Positions 18,235 to 25,959 of a stretch of 64,000 bases of DNA are shown here, in pieces. A program made the translations under genes and the position numbers. Source of the stretch: Streptomyces sp. NBC_01451 (GTDB lineage: Bacteria > Actinomycetota > Actinomycetes > Streptomycetales > Streptomycetaceae). The notes beneath the pieces are model-generated. The model was not told the DNA's origin. It did no database searches and saw only the letters and a list, made by a program, of their open reading frames with translations. The stretch covers positions 3,472,001 through 3,536,000 of the forward strand of contig NZ_CP109479.1 in the NCBI RefSeq assembly GCF_036227485.1, written 5' to 3'. Every line of letters begins with the position of its first letter. Position 1 is the first letter of the stretch.

Positions 18235-19445
18235 ACTCCCCGGAGCAGGTACTGGTCGTCGGGGCAGGTCCCGTCGGCCTGTCCGCCGCCCTCGGGCTGC
18301 GCGCCCACGGGCTGGCCGTCGTCGTCCTGGAGGCGGACCCCGAGGACCGTGAACGCCCGGGCAGCCGCGCCCTGTTCGTGCACCGCGAGACCCTGCGGCT
18401 GCTGGACGGGATGCGCCCGGGCCTGGCCGCCGAGTTCGCTTCCTACGGGCGGACATGGCACACCCGGCGCACGCTGTACCGGGGCCGCGAAGTCTACTCC
18501 CGCACCTTCCCCGAGCAGCCGAGGACGCCCGCGACGACCCCGCCCTTCACCAGCCTGCGCCAGGTCGACACCGAGCGCCTGCTGCGCGCCGCCTGCCGGG
18601 ACGCGGGCGTGGAGTTCGCGTGGGGCGTACGGGTGACGGGCGTGCGGTCCTCGCCGACCGGGGTCACGCTCACCGACTCCGACGGCGGCGTCTGGCACGG
18701 TACGCATGTCGTGGCCGCCGACGGCGCCCGCTCGGCCGTGCGGGCGGAGTTGGGGATCACCATGGACGGCACGCGTTCGGAGGGGTTCCACGTGGTCGTG
18801 GACGTCGCCGACATCCCCGGCGCCGAACTCCCCCTGGAGCGCGTCTTCCACTACGAACACCCGGGCGTGGGCGGCCGGAGCGTGATGCGGGTGCCCTTCA
18901 CCGGCGGCTTCCAGATCGACCTCCAGTGCCGCGACGACGACCAGCAGGAGGCGTACGGCACGGAGGAGGCCGTACGGGAGTGGCTGCCATCGGTCCTGGA
19001 GGCACCCGGGTACGGGTCGCAGATCCTGTGGGTGTCGACGTACCGCTTCCTGCGCAAGGTCGCCGACGCGTTCACCGACCGGCACCGGCGGGTGCTGCTC
19101 GTCGGGGAGGCGGCGCACCTGTTCCCGCCGTTCGGGGCGCGCGGGATGAACAGCGGTATCGCGGACGCGGCAGCCGCGGCGGAGGCCATCGCGGCGGTGA
19201 TCAGGACCGGGCTGGTGGGAGCGGTCGCGGAGTTCGCCGAAGTCCGGCACGCGGCGGCCGTGTTCAACAGCGCGGCCGCCGGCAACGCGCTGGACCACCT
19301 CCGCCCCCGGCGCCGGCTCGTCCGGGCCAAGCAGCGCGCGGCGGCTGCCCTCGCGCCGGTCCTGCCGTGGTGCGGATCGTGGCTGGAGCACGCGCCGTAC
19401 GGACCCCGGAACGGGGCGCCGGCGGTGGCGGGCCGCAAGTACTGA
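18231..19445 (+). CDS. Class A FAD-dependent aromatic monooxygenase
   Basis: 404 aa from GTG 18231 (GTGA overlap). Motifs: GAGPVG at 11-16 (Rossmann FAD), DGARSAVR near 165 (DG motif), and VLLVGEAAHLFPPFGARGMN near 288-307, where the usual GD is GE. The family includes p-hydroxybenzoate, salicylate and 3-hydroxyphenylpropionate hydroxylases. In this cluster it may hydroxylate PABA or hydroxylate with loss of the carboxyl group, as known for 4-aminobenzoate hydroxylases; the choice cannot be made from sequence. Confidence 0.87.
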   Translation: MNSPEQVLVVGAGPVGLSAALGLRAHGLAVVVLEADPEDRERPGSRALFVHRETLRLLDGMRPGLAAEFASYGRTWHTRRTLYRGREVYSRTFPEQPRTPATTPPFTSLRQVDTERLLRAACRDAGVEFAWGVRVTGVRSSPTGVTLTDSDGGVWHGTHVVAADGARSAVRAELGITMDGTRSEGFHVVVDVADIPGAELPLERVFHYEHPGVGGRSVMRVPFTGGFQIDLQCRDDDQQEAYGTEEAVREWLPSVLEAPGYGSQILWVSTYRFLRKVADAFTDRHRRVLLVGEAAHLFPPFGARGMNSGIADAAAAAEAIAAVIRTGLVGAVAEFAEVRHAAAVFNSAAAGNALDHLRPRRRLVRAKQRAAAALAPVLPWCGSWLEHAPYGPRNGAPAVAGRKY

Positions 19446-19486
19446 CCCAGGTATCAAGAAGGCAAGTAAGCAAGAAAGAGCACTTG

Positions 19487-20314
19487 ATGACGCACTCAGC
19501 AACACAAGCGGCAGTCGCGGAAGGGCTGTTGGCGTGGTCGCCGCGCCGGGGCCTGACCGGACCGGACGCGCACGACCACGTGCCGACGGTCGGCGAGCGA
19601 CTGGCGGTCGCCGACTCCTGGCTGCTGCGCGACGGCCGGGTACGCGGCCTCGTCCGCCACCGGGAGCGCTTCCTGGGCGCCTGCGGCGAATCGGGCGGGC
19701 CCTCCCTGCGCCAACTGGTGGACTTCTGGCGGGACATGACCGCCGCGCTGCCACGCACCGGGGAGTGGTTCCCCCGGGTCGAACTGGGCGCCGAATCAAG
19801 GGAGTTGAGGCTCCTTCTCCGCCACGCTCCACCGCTCGGCAGCAGCGTGCGGGTCTGGGCAGCGGGCCAGTCCGACCCGCGTACCGTCCCCCGCCGCAAG
19901 GGCCCCGACCTGGACGTCCTGGCCCGGCTCCGGCAACGGGCGGTCGCCGAGGGCGCGGACGAGGCGGTACTGGTCGCCCCCTCGGGCGTGGTCCTGGAGG
20001 GCATCCACTCCAGCGTCCTGTGGTGGGAGGACGACACCCTGTGCCTGCCCTCGCCACAGCTCCCCGTCCTGGCCGGAGTCACCGTCGCCCTCATCCAGGA
20101 ACGCGCCCAGCGCACCGGCATCCGCGTCGCCCACCGCGAACGCACCCTCGCCGACCTGGACGGCCGCGAGGTGTGGCTCGTGAACGCCCTGCACGGAATT
20201 CGCCCGGTGACGGAATGGACGGGCGGAACGGAACCACTCATGCGGGCCGGGCGCGCGGTACGGGCGGCCGAATGGCGGCAATGGATGGAGGACTTGCCGG
20301 AGCCGCTGCAATAA
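19487..20314 (+). CDS. pabC: Class IV aminotransferase-fold enzyme, aminodeoxychorismate lyase-like
   Basis: 275 aa from ATG 19487; purine-rich GAAAGAG precedes. PLP fold type IV features: RRKGPDL with the probable Schiff-base Lys near 136, the EGIHSSVLWWEDD segment near 170, and WLVNALHGIRPV near 235. With PabAB it completes PABA formation by removing pyruvate from aminodeoxychorismate. Branched-chain and D-amino-acid aminotransferases share the fold, but the context favours the lyase. Last gene of the operon, closed by a very strong hairpin. Confidence 0.85.
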   Translation: MTHSATQAAVAEGLLAWSPRRGLTGPDAHDHVPTVGERLAVADSWLLRDGRVRGLVRHRERFLGACGESGGPSLRQLVDFWRDMTAALPRTGEWFPRVELGAESRELRLLLRHAPPLGSSVRVWAAGQSDPRTVPRRKGPDLDVLARLRQRAVAEGADEAVLVAPSGVVLEGIHSSVLWWEDDTLCLPSPQLPVLAGVTVALIQERAQRTGIRVAHRERTLADLDGREVWLVNALHGIRPVTEWTGGTEPLMRAGRAVRAAEWRQWMEDLPEPLQ

Positions 20315-20331
20315 CCGAGGGCTGAGGCAAA

Positions 20332-20380
20332 GAAGGGGTAGGGGGAGGGTGAATTGAATTCACCCTCCCCCTACCCCTTC
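20332..20380. terminator. Perfect 24-bp inverted repeat, bidirectional terminator
   Basis: Arms 20332-20355 and 20357-20380 are perfectly complementary. They read GAAGGGGTAGGGGGAGGG on the left and its complement on the right, with the centre at GAATTC-like sequence. It lies between the convergent pabC-like and AhpD-like genes, 18 nt after the former stop and 17 nt before the latter. Confidence 0.85.
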
Positions 20381-20396
20381 ATGTCTGAATGTGAAT

Positions 20397-20888
20397 TCAG
20401 CTGCTCTTCTGAACCGGCTGATAAGCGCCGGGAACCATCCGTGTCGCGATGGCGATCCGGTTGTACGCGTTGATGACGGTGGCCGCCCAGATAAGCGCGG
20501 CGACCTGCGCCTCGTCGAAGACGGCGGCGGCCTCGGCGTAGACGTCGTCGGGGACGCGCCCCTCGTGCACCAAGGTCACCGCCTCGGTCAACGCCAGTGC
20601 GGCGCGCTCCCGTTCGGAGAAGAAGGGGGTCTCCCGCCAGGCGTTCAGGGCGTAGATCCGCTGCTCGGTCTCACCCTGCGCGCGGGCGTCCTTGGTGTGC
20701 ATGTCGAGGCAGAACGCGCAGCCGTTGAGCTGGGAGGCGCGAATCCGGATCAGTTCCAGGAGTTCGGGTTCCACCTTGGCGTCCTGCGCTGCGGAAACGG
20801 CGGCGCCGTGCAGGGCGCCCATCGAGGCGGAGACCTCGGGGGTGATTTTCTTGAGGGCGACGCGGGATATGGGTTCAGTGGTGGTCAT
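20397..20888 (-). CDS. Carboxymuconolactone decarboxylase/AhpD-family protein
   Basis: 163 aa. The AhpD-type active site CAFC with downstream His (NGCAFCLDMHTKDA, about 56-69) is intact, so a thiol-dependent alkylhydroperoxidase or oxidative-stress role is likely. The sequence matches the common actinobacterial family of about 150-165 aa. Divergent from the BTAD regulator. It may protect against oxidants or quinones formed by the cluster, though such genes are widespread and may be unrelated. Confidence 0.88.
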   Translation of the reverse strand: MTTTEPISRVALKKITPEVSASMGALHGAAVSAAQDAKVEPELLELIRIRASQLNGCAFCLDMHTKDARAQGETEQRIYALNAWRETPFFSERERAALALTEAVTLVHEGRVPDDVYAEAAAVFDEAQVAALIWAATVINAYNRIAIATRMVPGAYQPVQKSS

Positions 20889-20955
20889 GGGAATACTGTA
20901 ACTGCTGCGAAGAGCCTCAGGATCGCCAACCGGACAGCAAAATCGAGGTAATTAT

Positions 20956-20984
20956 CTGTCGTATGCACGGTGCGCTGCTAGAGT
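20956..20984 (+). promoter_or_regulatory. Possible sigma-70-like promoter for the BTAD regulator gene
   Basis: CTGTCG (20956-20961), 17 nt spacer, TAGAGT (20979-20984). The start codon at 21069 follows about 80 nt later. The -35 is weak and no start site is known, so this is a motif match only. Confidence 0.35.
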
Positions 20985-21068
20985 CGCGACGCCGGACAGT
21001 CGTCTCACCGCACCGTTGCCACGAGGCCTTCGTCGGAGCGGTGACGATGTCCCGCATCGGGGGGATCG

Positions 21069-23729
21069 ATGCCGCTCATCGCGAAGGCTCTCGCACCGTG
21101 CGCCGAGGAGATCTCGGTACCACCGGTGCCGCCGACGTTCACGGAGGCGGCGCGGGGCGGCCTCACCGTCCTGCACGCGCCGCCGGGCTACGTCCTCGGG
21201 GAGGGACTGGCCACCGCGCTGACAGGTGCGGGCAGGCATCCGCTGTGGCTGCGGCTCGATGTCGAGGACGGCGACCCGGCGACCTTCCTGATCTCGCTGT
21301 CGGCCGCAGCGTGCCGTCAGCGGCCGGGCGCCTGCCGTGCCACCCGGGAGCTGCTGCGGGCCCGGCCGGGTCCCGTCTCCGGCTGGCCTCCGCTGTTCGA
21401 GCGGCTCGCGTCCGATCTCGTCCCCCTGCTGCGGGACCGGGGGGCGCTGGTGCTGGAGAACGTGCATCACGCGTCGGCCCCGTCGCGGACCCTGTCCCTG
21501 GTCATCGCCCATCTGCTGCCGGCCCTCGTCGCGGCGGACGTCCCGTGCGTCCTCGTGGGCCATCGACAGGTGCCTCCGCGGTTGCTCAGCGACGGTGAAG
21601 TCCGCTGTTTCGGGCCCGAGTTGAGGGTTCCGCCGGGTGCGCTGGAACAGTTGCTGGACGGCGGCGCCCCGGTGGCCAGGCGGCTGCGACGACGGCTGCG
21701 CGGCCTGTGCGGCGGCCGGGCCGCCGTGGTCGACGCGGTACGCACCACCCTGGTCCTGTCCGGTGCCCGGGAGGTGGAGCGCGCCCTCGACGGCGCCACC
21801 GGTGTGGACGACCTGCTCACCCGGCTGGCCGGGACACTCCTCCACAGCTCCGACGGGGCCGGGCAGCGCGCCCTGGGCCGGGCGGTGCGGCTGGAGTACG
21901 CCCATCCGACGCTGATGGGGAGCGGTCTGCTGCCGTCCGGTCCCTGGCTGCAGGGGCTGGAGGACGGCTGGACGCGGGTGCGCACGGTGTGGCGTACTCC
22001 GCTGCGTGCCGCACTCGACCGGTGCGGCTCTCCCCCACGCGAGGAACTGCGCTGTGCGGCCGAGCAGTTGGTGGCGCTGGACGCGGTGGAACACGCCGTA
22101 CGCCTGTATCTCGACCTCGGCGACGGGGAGTCCGCGGCCCGACTGATCACGGAACGCTCCGACGGTCTGATGGACGACGGCCAGTGGGAGCTGCTCGACG
22201 GGTGGATCGCGCGGCTGCCCGCCGGGGTGCTCGAAGCGCACCCCCAACTCCTCTACATCCGGGCCGAGATGGCCGCCGCCTGCGGGGCCGCCGCGCGGGC
22301 CCGGCACTGGTTCGACCTCGCGGCCTCCCGGTTCGGCGACCGCGCCGACTCCGACGGTGCCTGCCGGAGCCTGCTGGCCGCGAGCGTCGTGGCGGCCGGC
22401 ACCGGAGATCTGGCGACGGCCACCGACCGGGCCCACGCGGCGTACGCCCTCGCCGACACCGACGGCCTTCCCGCGCATCGGAGTTGGGCCGGCTGGCAGC
22501 AGGGCCGACTGGCGCTCCTCGCCGACGACACGGAGGGCGCGCTCTCGCACTTCGCCGGGATCGCCGCCGCCCCGGCCGGTGAGCCCGCGCTCACGGCCCG
22601 GCACCTGGCCCGACAGGTACAGGGGCTGCGCCACGAACAGGCCCTGCACCGCGAGTCCCTGACCGTGCTGGAGGACACGGAGCACGGCGTCCTCGACCAG
22701 ATCACACGGAGCGCGCACCCGTCCGCGGACCGGCTCGGTCAGGTGATGGGCAGGTGCGGCTGGTCGCGCACACCGGTCCCGTTGAAACTGCTGGGCGTGA
22801 CGGCGCCGACCGCCCGGGGCGACCGGGGCGACCGGGGCGACCGGCTGTGGGCGGAGCTGTGGCGCACGTTCAAGGGCGGGCCCCGGGAACCGGTCTCCCC
22901 GGCGCGGGCACCGGCCCGGGCCGACACCCCGGACGCGGCGCCCGCGCCGGGGACACCGGACGCGCCGTCCCGGCTGCTCGCCGTGCATCTGCTGGGCACC
23001 CAGGTCGTCACCGTCGAGGACACCCCGGCGGACAAGTTCACCAGCAGTCGCGCCCGTTCGCTCTTCGCCTATCTGCTCACGCATCGCGATCCCTGGCCAC
23101 GCCGTGAGGCCCTGATGGAGCTCTTCTGGCCGGGCTCACCCCCGGTGGCCGCCCGCAACAGCCTGAACGTCGCGATCCACGGACTGCGCCGCACCCTGCG
23201 CACGGTCACCGCCGATCCGGTGATCGTGTACGCCGACGGCGCCTACCGGCTCGCCGACGACGTCCGGCTGTGGCTGGACGTCGAGGAGTTCGAGCGACGG
23301 GCGGAACGGGGCCGAAAGCTGGAGGCGGCCGGCCGGCTCGGCGGCGCGATGTCCGAGTACGAGTGCGCGGCGGGCCTGTACCGGGGTGATCTCCTCGCCG
23401 ACGACCCGTACGAGGACTGGCCGGTGCTCGACCGCGAACGGCTGCGGCTCGCCCATCTCGACGTACTCGACCGGCTCGGCGGCCTCTCCTTCGCCTTCGG
23501 CCGGTACGCGCCCTGCGCGGCGCTGTGCCGACGCGTCATCGAACTCGACCCGTGCCGCGAGGACGCCCACCGCCGTCTGATGCGCTGCTACTGCCGCCAG
23601 GGCCAGCCGCACCTGGCGCTGTTGCAGTACCGCGCCTGCGCCCAGTTGCTCCAGGAGGAGCTGGGGGTCAGGCCCGGCCCGGCCACGGTCGACCTGCGTG
23701 ACCGTATAGCCCGGCATGACAGCATTTGA
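21069..23729 (+). CDS. Large BTAD-containing transcriptional regulator with degenerate STAND-like N-terminus
   Basis: 886 aa; GGGGGG lies just before ATG 21069. Order: N-terminal region (about 1-300) arranged like a MalT/LuxR-type STAND NTPase but lacking a Walker A lysine (LHAPPGYVLGEGL where GxxxxGKT would be). Then TPR-like helices (about 330-540), a Gly-Asp-Arg repeat and Ala/Pro linker, a winged-helix domain (about 655-720: RSLFAYLLTHRDPWPRREAL, NSLNVAIHGLRRTL) and a bacterial transcriptional activator domain to the end. C-terminal placement of wHTH-BTAD is the reverse of small SARPs. It probably controls the adjacent cluster. No response-regulator or LuxR HTH is present. Confidence 0.82.
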   Translation: MPLIAKALAPCAEEISVPPVPPTFTEAARGGLTVLHAPPGYVLGEGLATALTGAGRHPLWLRLDVEDGDPATFLISLSAAACRQRPGACRATRELLRARPGPVSGWPPLFERLASDLVPLLRDRGALVLENVHHASAPSRTLSLVIAHLLPALVAADVPCVLVGHRQVPPRLLSDGEVRCFGPELRVPPGALEQLLDGGAPVARRLRRRLRGLCGGRAAVVDAVRTTLVLSGAREVERALDGATGVDDLLTRLAGTLLHSSDGAGQRALGRAVRLEYAHPTLMGSGLLPSGPWLQGLEDGWTRVRTVWRTPLRAALDRCGSPPREELRCAAEQLVALDAVEHAVRLYLDLGDGESAARLITERSDGLMDDGQWELLDGWIARLPAGVLEAHPQLLYIRAEMAAACGAAARARHWFDLAASRFGDRADSDGACRSLLAASVVAAGTGDLATATDRAHAAYALADTDGLPAHRSWAGWQQGRLALLADDTEGALSHFAGIAAAPAGEPALTARHLARQVQGLRHEQALHRESLTVLEDTEHGVLDQITRSAHPSADRLGQVMGRCGWSRTPVPLKLLGVTAPTARGDRGDRGDRLWAELWRTFKGGPREPVSPARAPARADTPDAAPAPGTPDAPSRLLAVHLLGTQVVTVEDTPADKFTSSRARSLFAYLLTHRDPWPRREALMELFWPGSPPVAARNSLNVAIHGLRRTLRTVTADPVIVYADGAYRLADDVRLWLDVEEFERRAERGRKLEAAGRLGGAMSEYECAAGLYRGDLLADDPYEDWPVLDRERLRLAHLDVLDRLGGLSFAFGRYAPCAALCRRVIELDPCREDAHRRLMRCYCRQGQPHLALLQYRACAQLLQEELGVRPGPATVDLRDRIARHDSI

Positions 23730-23841
23730 CCCCCGGCTTAAATGCGGAACGGGACGTGCCTAAGCGCGGGCGGGAGCGGTGATTAAGCGAGCGGCGGTAG
23801 GCCGTTGGGCAGACACCGCCGAACGAAAGGGGCACCGCACC

Positions 23842-24291
23842 ATGCCAACCGAACCGAGCACGGACCTCCGGGTCGTCGAGCGTCTTCAGGTACTCGACCC
23901 GAACGGCATCCCCTCCAGCCTGATCATCAGGAAGGGCGATCCGTTCCAGGTGGCGATCGAGTTCGAGGTGCTCGCCGCGGCCGCCAAGGCGGTCCTGTGC
24001 GCGCTGGCCTTCGAGGTCAAGTACTTCGCCGAGAGCCTCGGCCCGGGTCCCGAGAAAGTACTCGGCTCCTTCACGAGGAACACCGTCGCCGGCCAGTCCA
24101 CGTACAACGCCACCACGCCCGCGGGGGCGACGACCACCCTCACCGTTCCGGGCAACACCCTCCCTCCGGGCGTCTACCGGCTCGCGGCAATGGTCACGTT
24201 CAAGGTGCGCTGCCCCGGCAGCGGGGCGCCCCAGACCCCGTACCCGCTGAACGCCTTCGTCGAAGGACGGGCCATCGAGATAGCGCCGTAA
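23842..24291 (+). CDS. Small beta-rich protein of unknown function
   Basis: 149 aa from ATG 23842; AAAGGGG lies upstream. No signal peptide and no family I can name. The pattern of alternating hydrophobics (FQVAIEFEVL, ALAFEVKYF, TTLTVPG, GVYRLAAMVTF, RAIEIAP) predicts an immunoglobulin-like or C2-like beta sandwich. It aligns by eye with the C-terminal 120 residues of the next gene (LPPGVYRLAAMVTF / LPVGTYRLEAAVSL). It is 112 nt downstream of the BTAD regulator and may be in its transcript. Confidence 0.65.
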   Translation: MPTEPSTDLRVVERLQVLDPNGIPSSLIIRKGDPFQVAIEFEVLAAAAKAVLCALAFEVKYFAESLGPGPEKVLGSFTRNTVAGQSTYNATTPAGATTTLTVPGNTLPPGVYRLAAMVTFKVRCPGSGAPQTPYPLNAFVEGRAIEIAP

Positions 24292-24392
24292 CACGCCTGG
24301 ACCCAGCTGGTCCTCCGCGACTGCGACACAGGAGGACCAGCCGTCCGGCGACGCCACGACCCGCGGACACAGGTGACGAAGGAGCAGCGACC

Positions 24393-25328
24393 GTGGAGCG
24401 CCGTAACGACATCAAGGGCGGGGAGGTCGGCACTCCCCGTGCGCACGACCTGACACGGATCGAGGGCATCGGCCCCAAGATCGCGTCCCGGCTCGCCGCC
24501 TCGGGAGTGCTGACCTTCGCGGATCTCGCCGAACGTCCCGTCGACGAGATCATCAAGCTGCTGTCGGACATCAGCCTGTCGCGGACCAAGGTGGAGCACT
24601 GGTGCGCCCGCGCACGGGAGATGGCCGGCACGCAGGAGAGGGCGGCGGACGCCGAGCCGCCGGCCGACAGCCGGCCCTACGAGAGCTTCCTCGTCCGCGT
24701 GCTGCTGGACGAGAGCGGCTCGATCCGCAGTACGACGGTGCAGCATGTGCGGAGCACGGAGCAGGAGCGCTGGGCGGCATGGGACCGCGAGGCCCTGCTG
24801 GACTTCGTCGAGAGCCGGATCGGTCTCACGACACCGCCGGAACAGGAGCCCCGGGTACGGGACGAGCCCGCGCCGGAACCCCCCGTCGAGTCGGCCGAGC
24901 CCGAAGCGGCGGACGGGGTTCCGGAGTCGGCCGGAGTGCCGCAGCCGGGCGGAACCGCCGTGCACCGGACCGGCATCGCGCCCGGGCTCACTCTGGATCT
25001 GCCGGGCCGGCAACGCATCCACGCCGACGCCAGGTTCAACATGACGATCACCCTCGACCTCACCGCGGCGGATCTGCGGGCCGACCGTCTCGCCTACCAC
25101 GCCATCGTGGTGGCACGGCAGTTGGGAACGAAGACCCGCTACACGGTCGCGTCGGCGGACGGGCTGGTCCCGGTGAGCGCGCCCGCCATCCGGCTGGAGG
25201 CCCAGGGGCTGCCCGTCGGCACCTACCGCCTGGAAGCGGCCGTCAGCCTGCGCGAACCGGGGGCAGTGCACCCGGAAGGCCTGGCCGCGACGGCCGAGTT
25301 CCTGACGCTGGAGATACCGGCGAGCTGA
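24393..25328 (+). CDS. Helix-hairpin-helix protein with C-terminal beta-sandwich domain
   Basis: 311 aa from GTG 24393 with AAGGAG 8 nt before it. Residues 18-75 form a helix-hairpin-helix/DUF4332-like unit (LTRIEGIGPKIASRLAASGV, TFADLAE). A second small domain (about 98-145: LVRVLLDESGSIRSTTVQHV ... WDREALLDFVESR), an acidic Pro-rich linker (about 150-195) and the beta domain shared with the upstream gene follow. HhH units bind DNA backbone or proteins; the rest is unassigned. The two genes probably form a unit of partner proteins. Confidence 0.65.
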   Translation: MERRNDIKGGEVGTPRAHDLTRIEGIGPKIASRLAASGVLTFADLAERPVDEIIKLLSDISLSRTKVEHWCARAREMAGTQERAADAEPPADSRPYESFLVRVLLDESGSIRSTTVQHVRSTEQERWAAWDREALLDFVESRIGLTTPPEQEPRVRDEPAPEPPVESAEPEAADGVPESAGVPQPGGTAVHRTGIAPGLTLDLPGRQRIHADARFNMTITLDLTAADLRADRLAYHAIVVARQLGTKTRYTVASADGLVPVSAPAIRLEAQGLPVGTYRLEAAVSLREPGAVHPEGLAATAEFLTLEIPAS

Positions 25329-25391
25329 CCGCACCGACACAACCGGCGGGACTGGAACAGCGGGAGGAACTGGCCCAACCGGCAGGGCAGT

Positions 25392-25697
25392 TCACGCCGA
25401 AGCGTCGTTGTCCCAGTCGATGCCGTTGTCCTGGAGCCACCGTATGTCGTGCTCGGCCACCGGCCGGGCCGCCGGCTCCACATCGACGGCGCCCAACCGG
25501 ACTCCGCCCTTGCCACCGACGTGAGTGGCGTTCTCGTCGCCCAGTTCGAGGACGAGCTTTTCGTAGTGGGGCGGCCAGCGCAACAGCATGCGCCGCTCGC
25601 AACTGAGGCAGCTCCACTCCTCAGCTCCGGACTCGACCGTCCCGGTCAGAACCATCTCATGTGTCCCAGGCACCGTACCGTCCTCCTCCACCCCCAT
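25392..25697 (-). CDS. Conserved-looking hypothetical protein, 101 aa
   Basis: The ATG 25697 form reads MGVEEDGTVPGTHEMVLTG. It has a CLSC pair (SCLSCERRMLLRWPPHYEK) that could hold metal with other residues. The C-terminus is acidic (RWLQDNGIDWDNDASA). The frame is open to 25742, but the upstream extension would cover a perfect palindrome (25711-25740), so the shorter start is preferred. I do not recognise a family. Convergent with the HhH gene, with 63 nt between stops. Confidence 0.6.
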   Translation of the reverse strand: MGVEEDGTVPGTHEMVLTGTVESGAEEWSCLSCERRMLLRWPPHYEKLVLELGDENATHVGGKGGVRLGAVDVEPAARPVAEHDIRWLQDNGIDWDNDASA

Positions 25698-25710
25698 ATC
25701 CGCCCCCGCC

Positions 25711-25740
25711 GGCATGGCGGAGCGGTTGTTCCGCCATGCC
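25711..25740. promoter_or_regulatory. Perfect 11-bp inverted repeat upstream of the 25697 start
   Basis: GGCATGGCGGA (25711-25721) and TCCGCCATGCC (25730-25740), 8-nt spacer, centred about 28 nt before the start codon. Operator or 5'-leader hairpin. The rest of 25743-25959 shows no gene I would support. Confidence 0.5.
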
Positions 25741-25959
25741 ACCTTGTGTTTCCGTGTCGCACCCGCCTAAACCGCGCGGCACGCGGGCCCGGCGGGAAGC
25801 CCGGCGGAATCCTGGGGCTCCATGACCGCGCGGTCCGCGAACGTACGCCGGCAGCGGCTGTGCCGGATGTCCCGCGTGTGCCTGCTCCGTTGATCGCCCC
25901 CTGCCCAGCGGCGAGGGCCGTCGCGCTCTCGCCGGGAGGCGCTCTGGTGTTCGGGTCGG

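Noticed and set aside
10883..25391. Integrative element carrying the biosynthetic block
   Set aside because: No integrase, transposase, tRNA target or flanking direct repeats were found at the edges.
25822..25893. 23-codon frame with Arg/Cys-rich end, reminiscent of actinobacterial leader peptides
   Set aside because: No clear Shine-Dalgarno, no matching metabolic gene downstream, and the resemblance to known leader peptides is slight.
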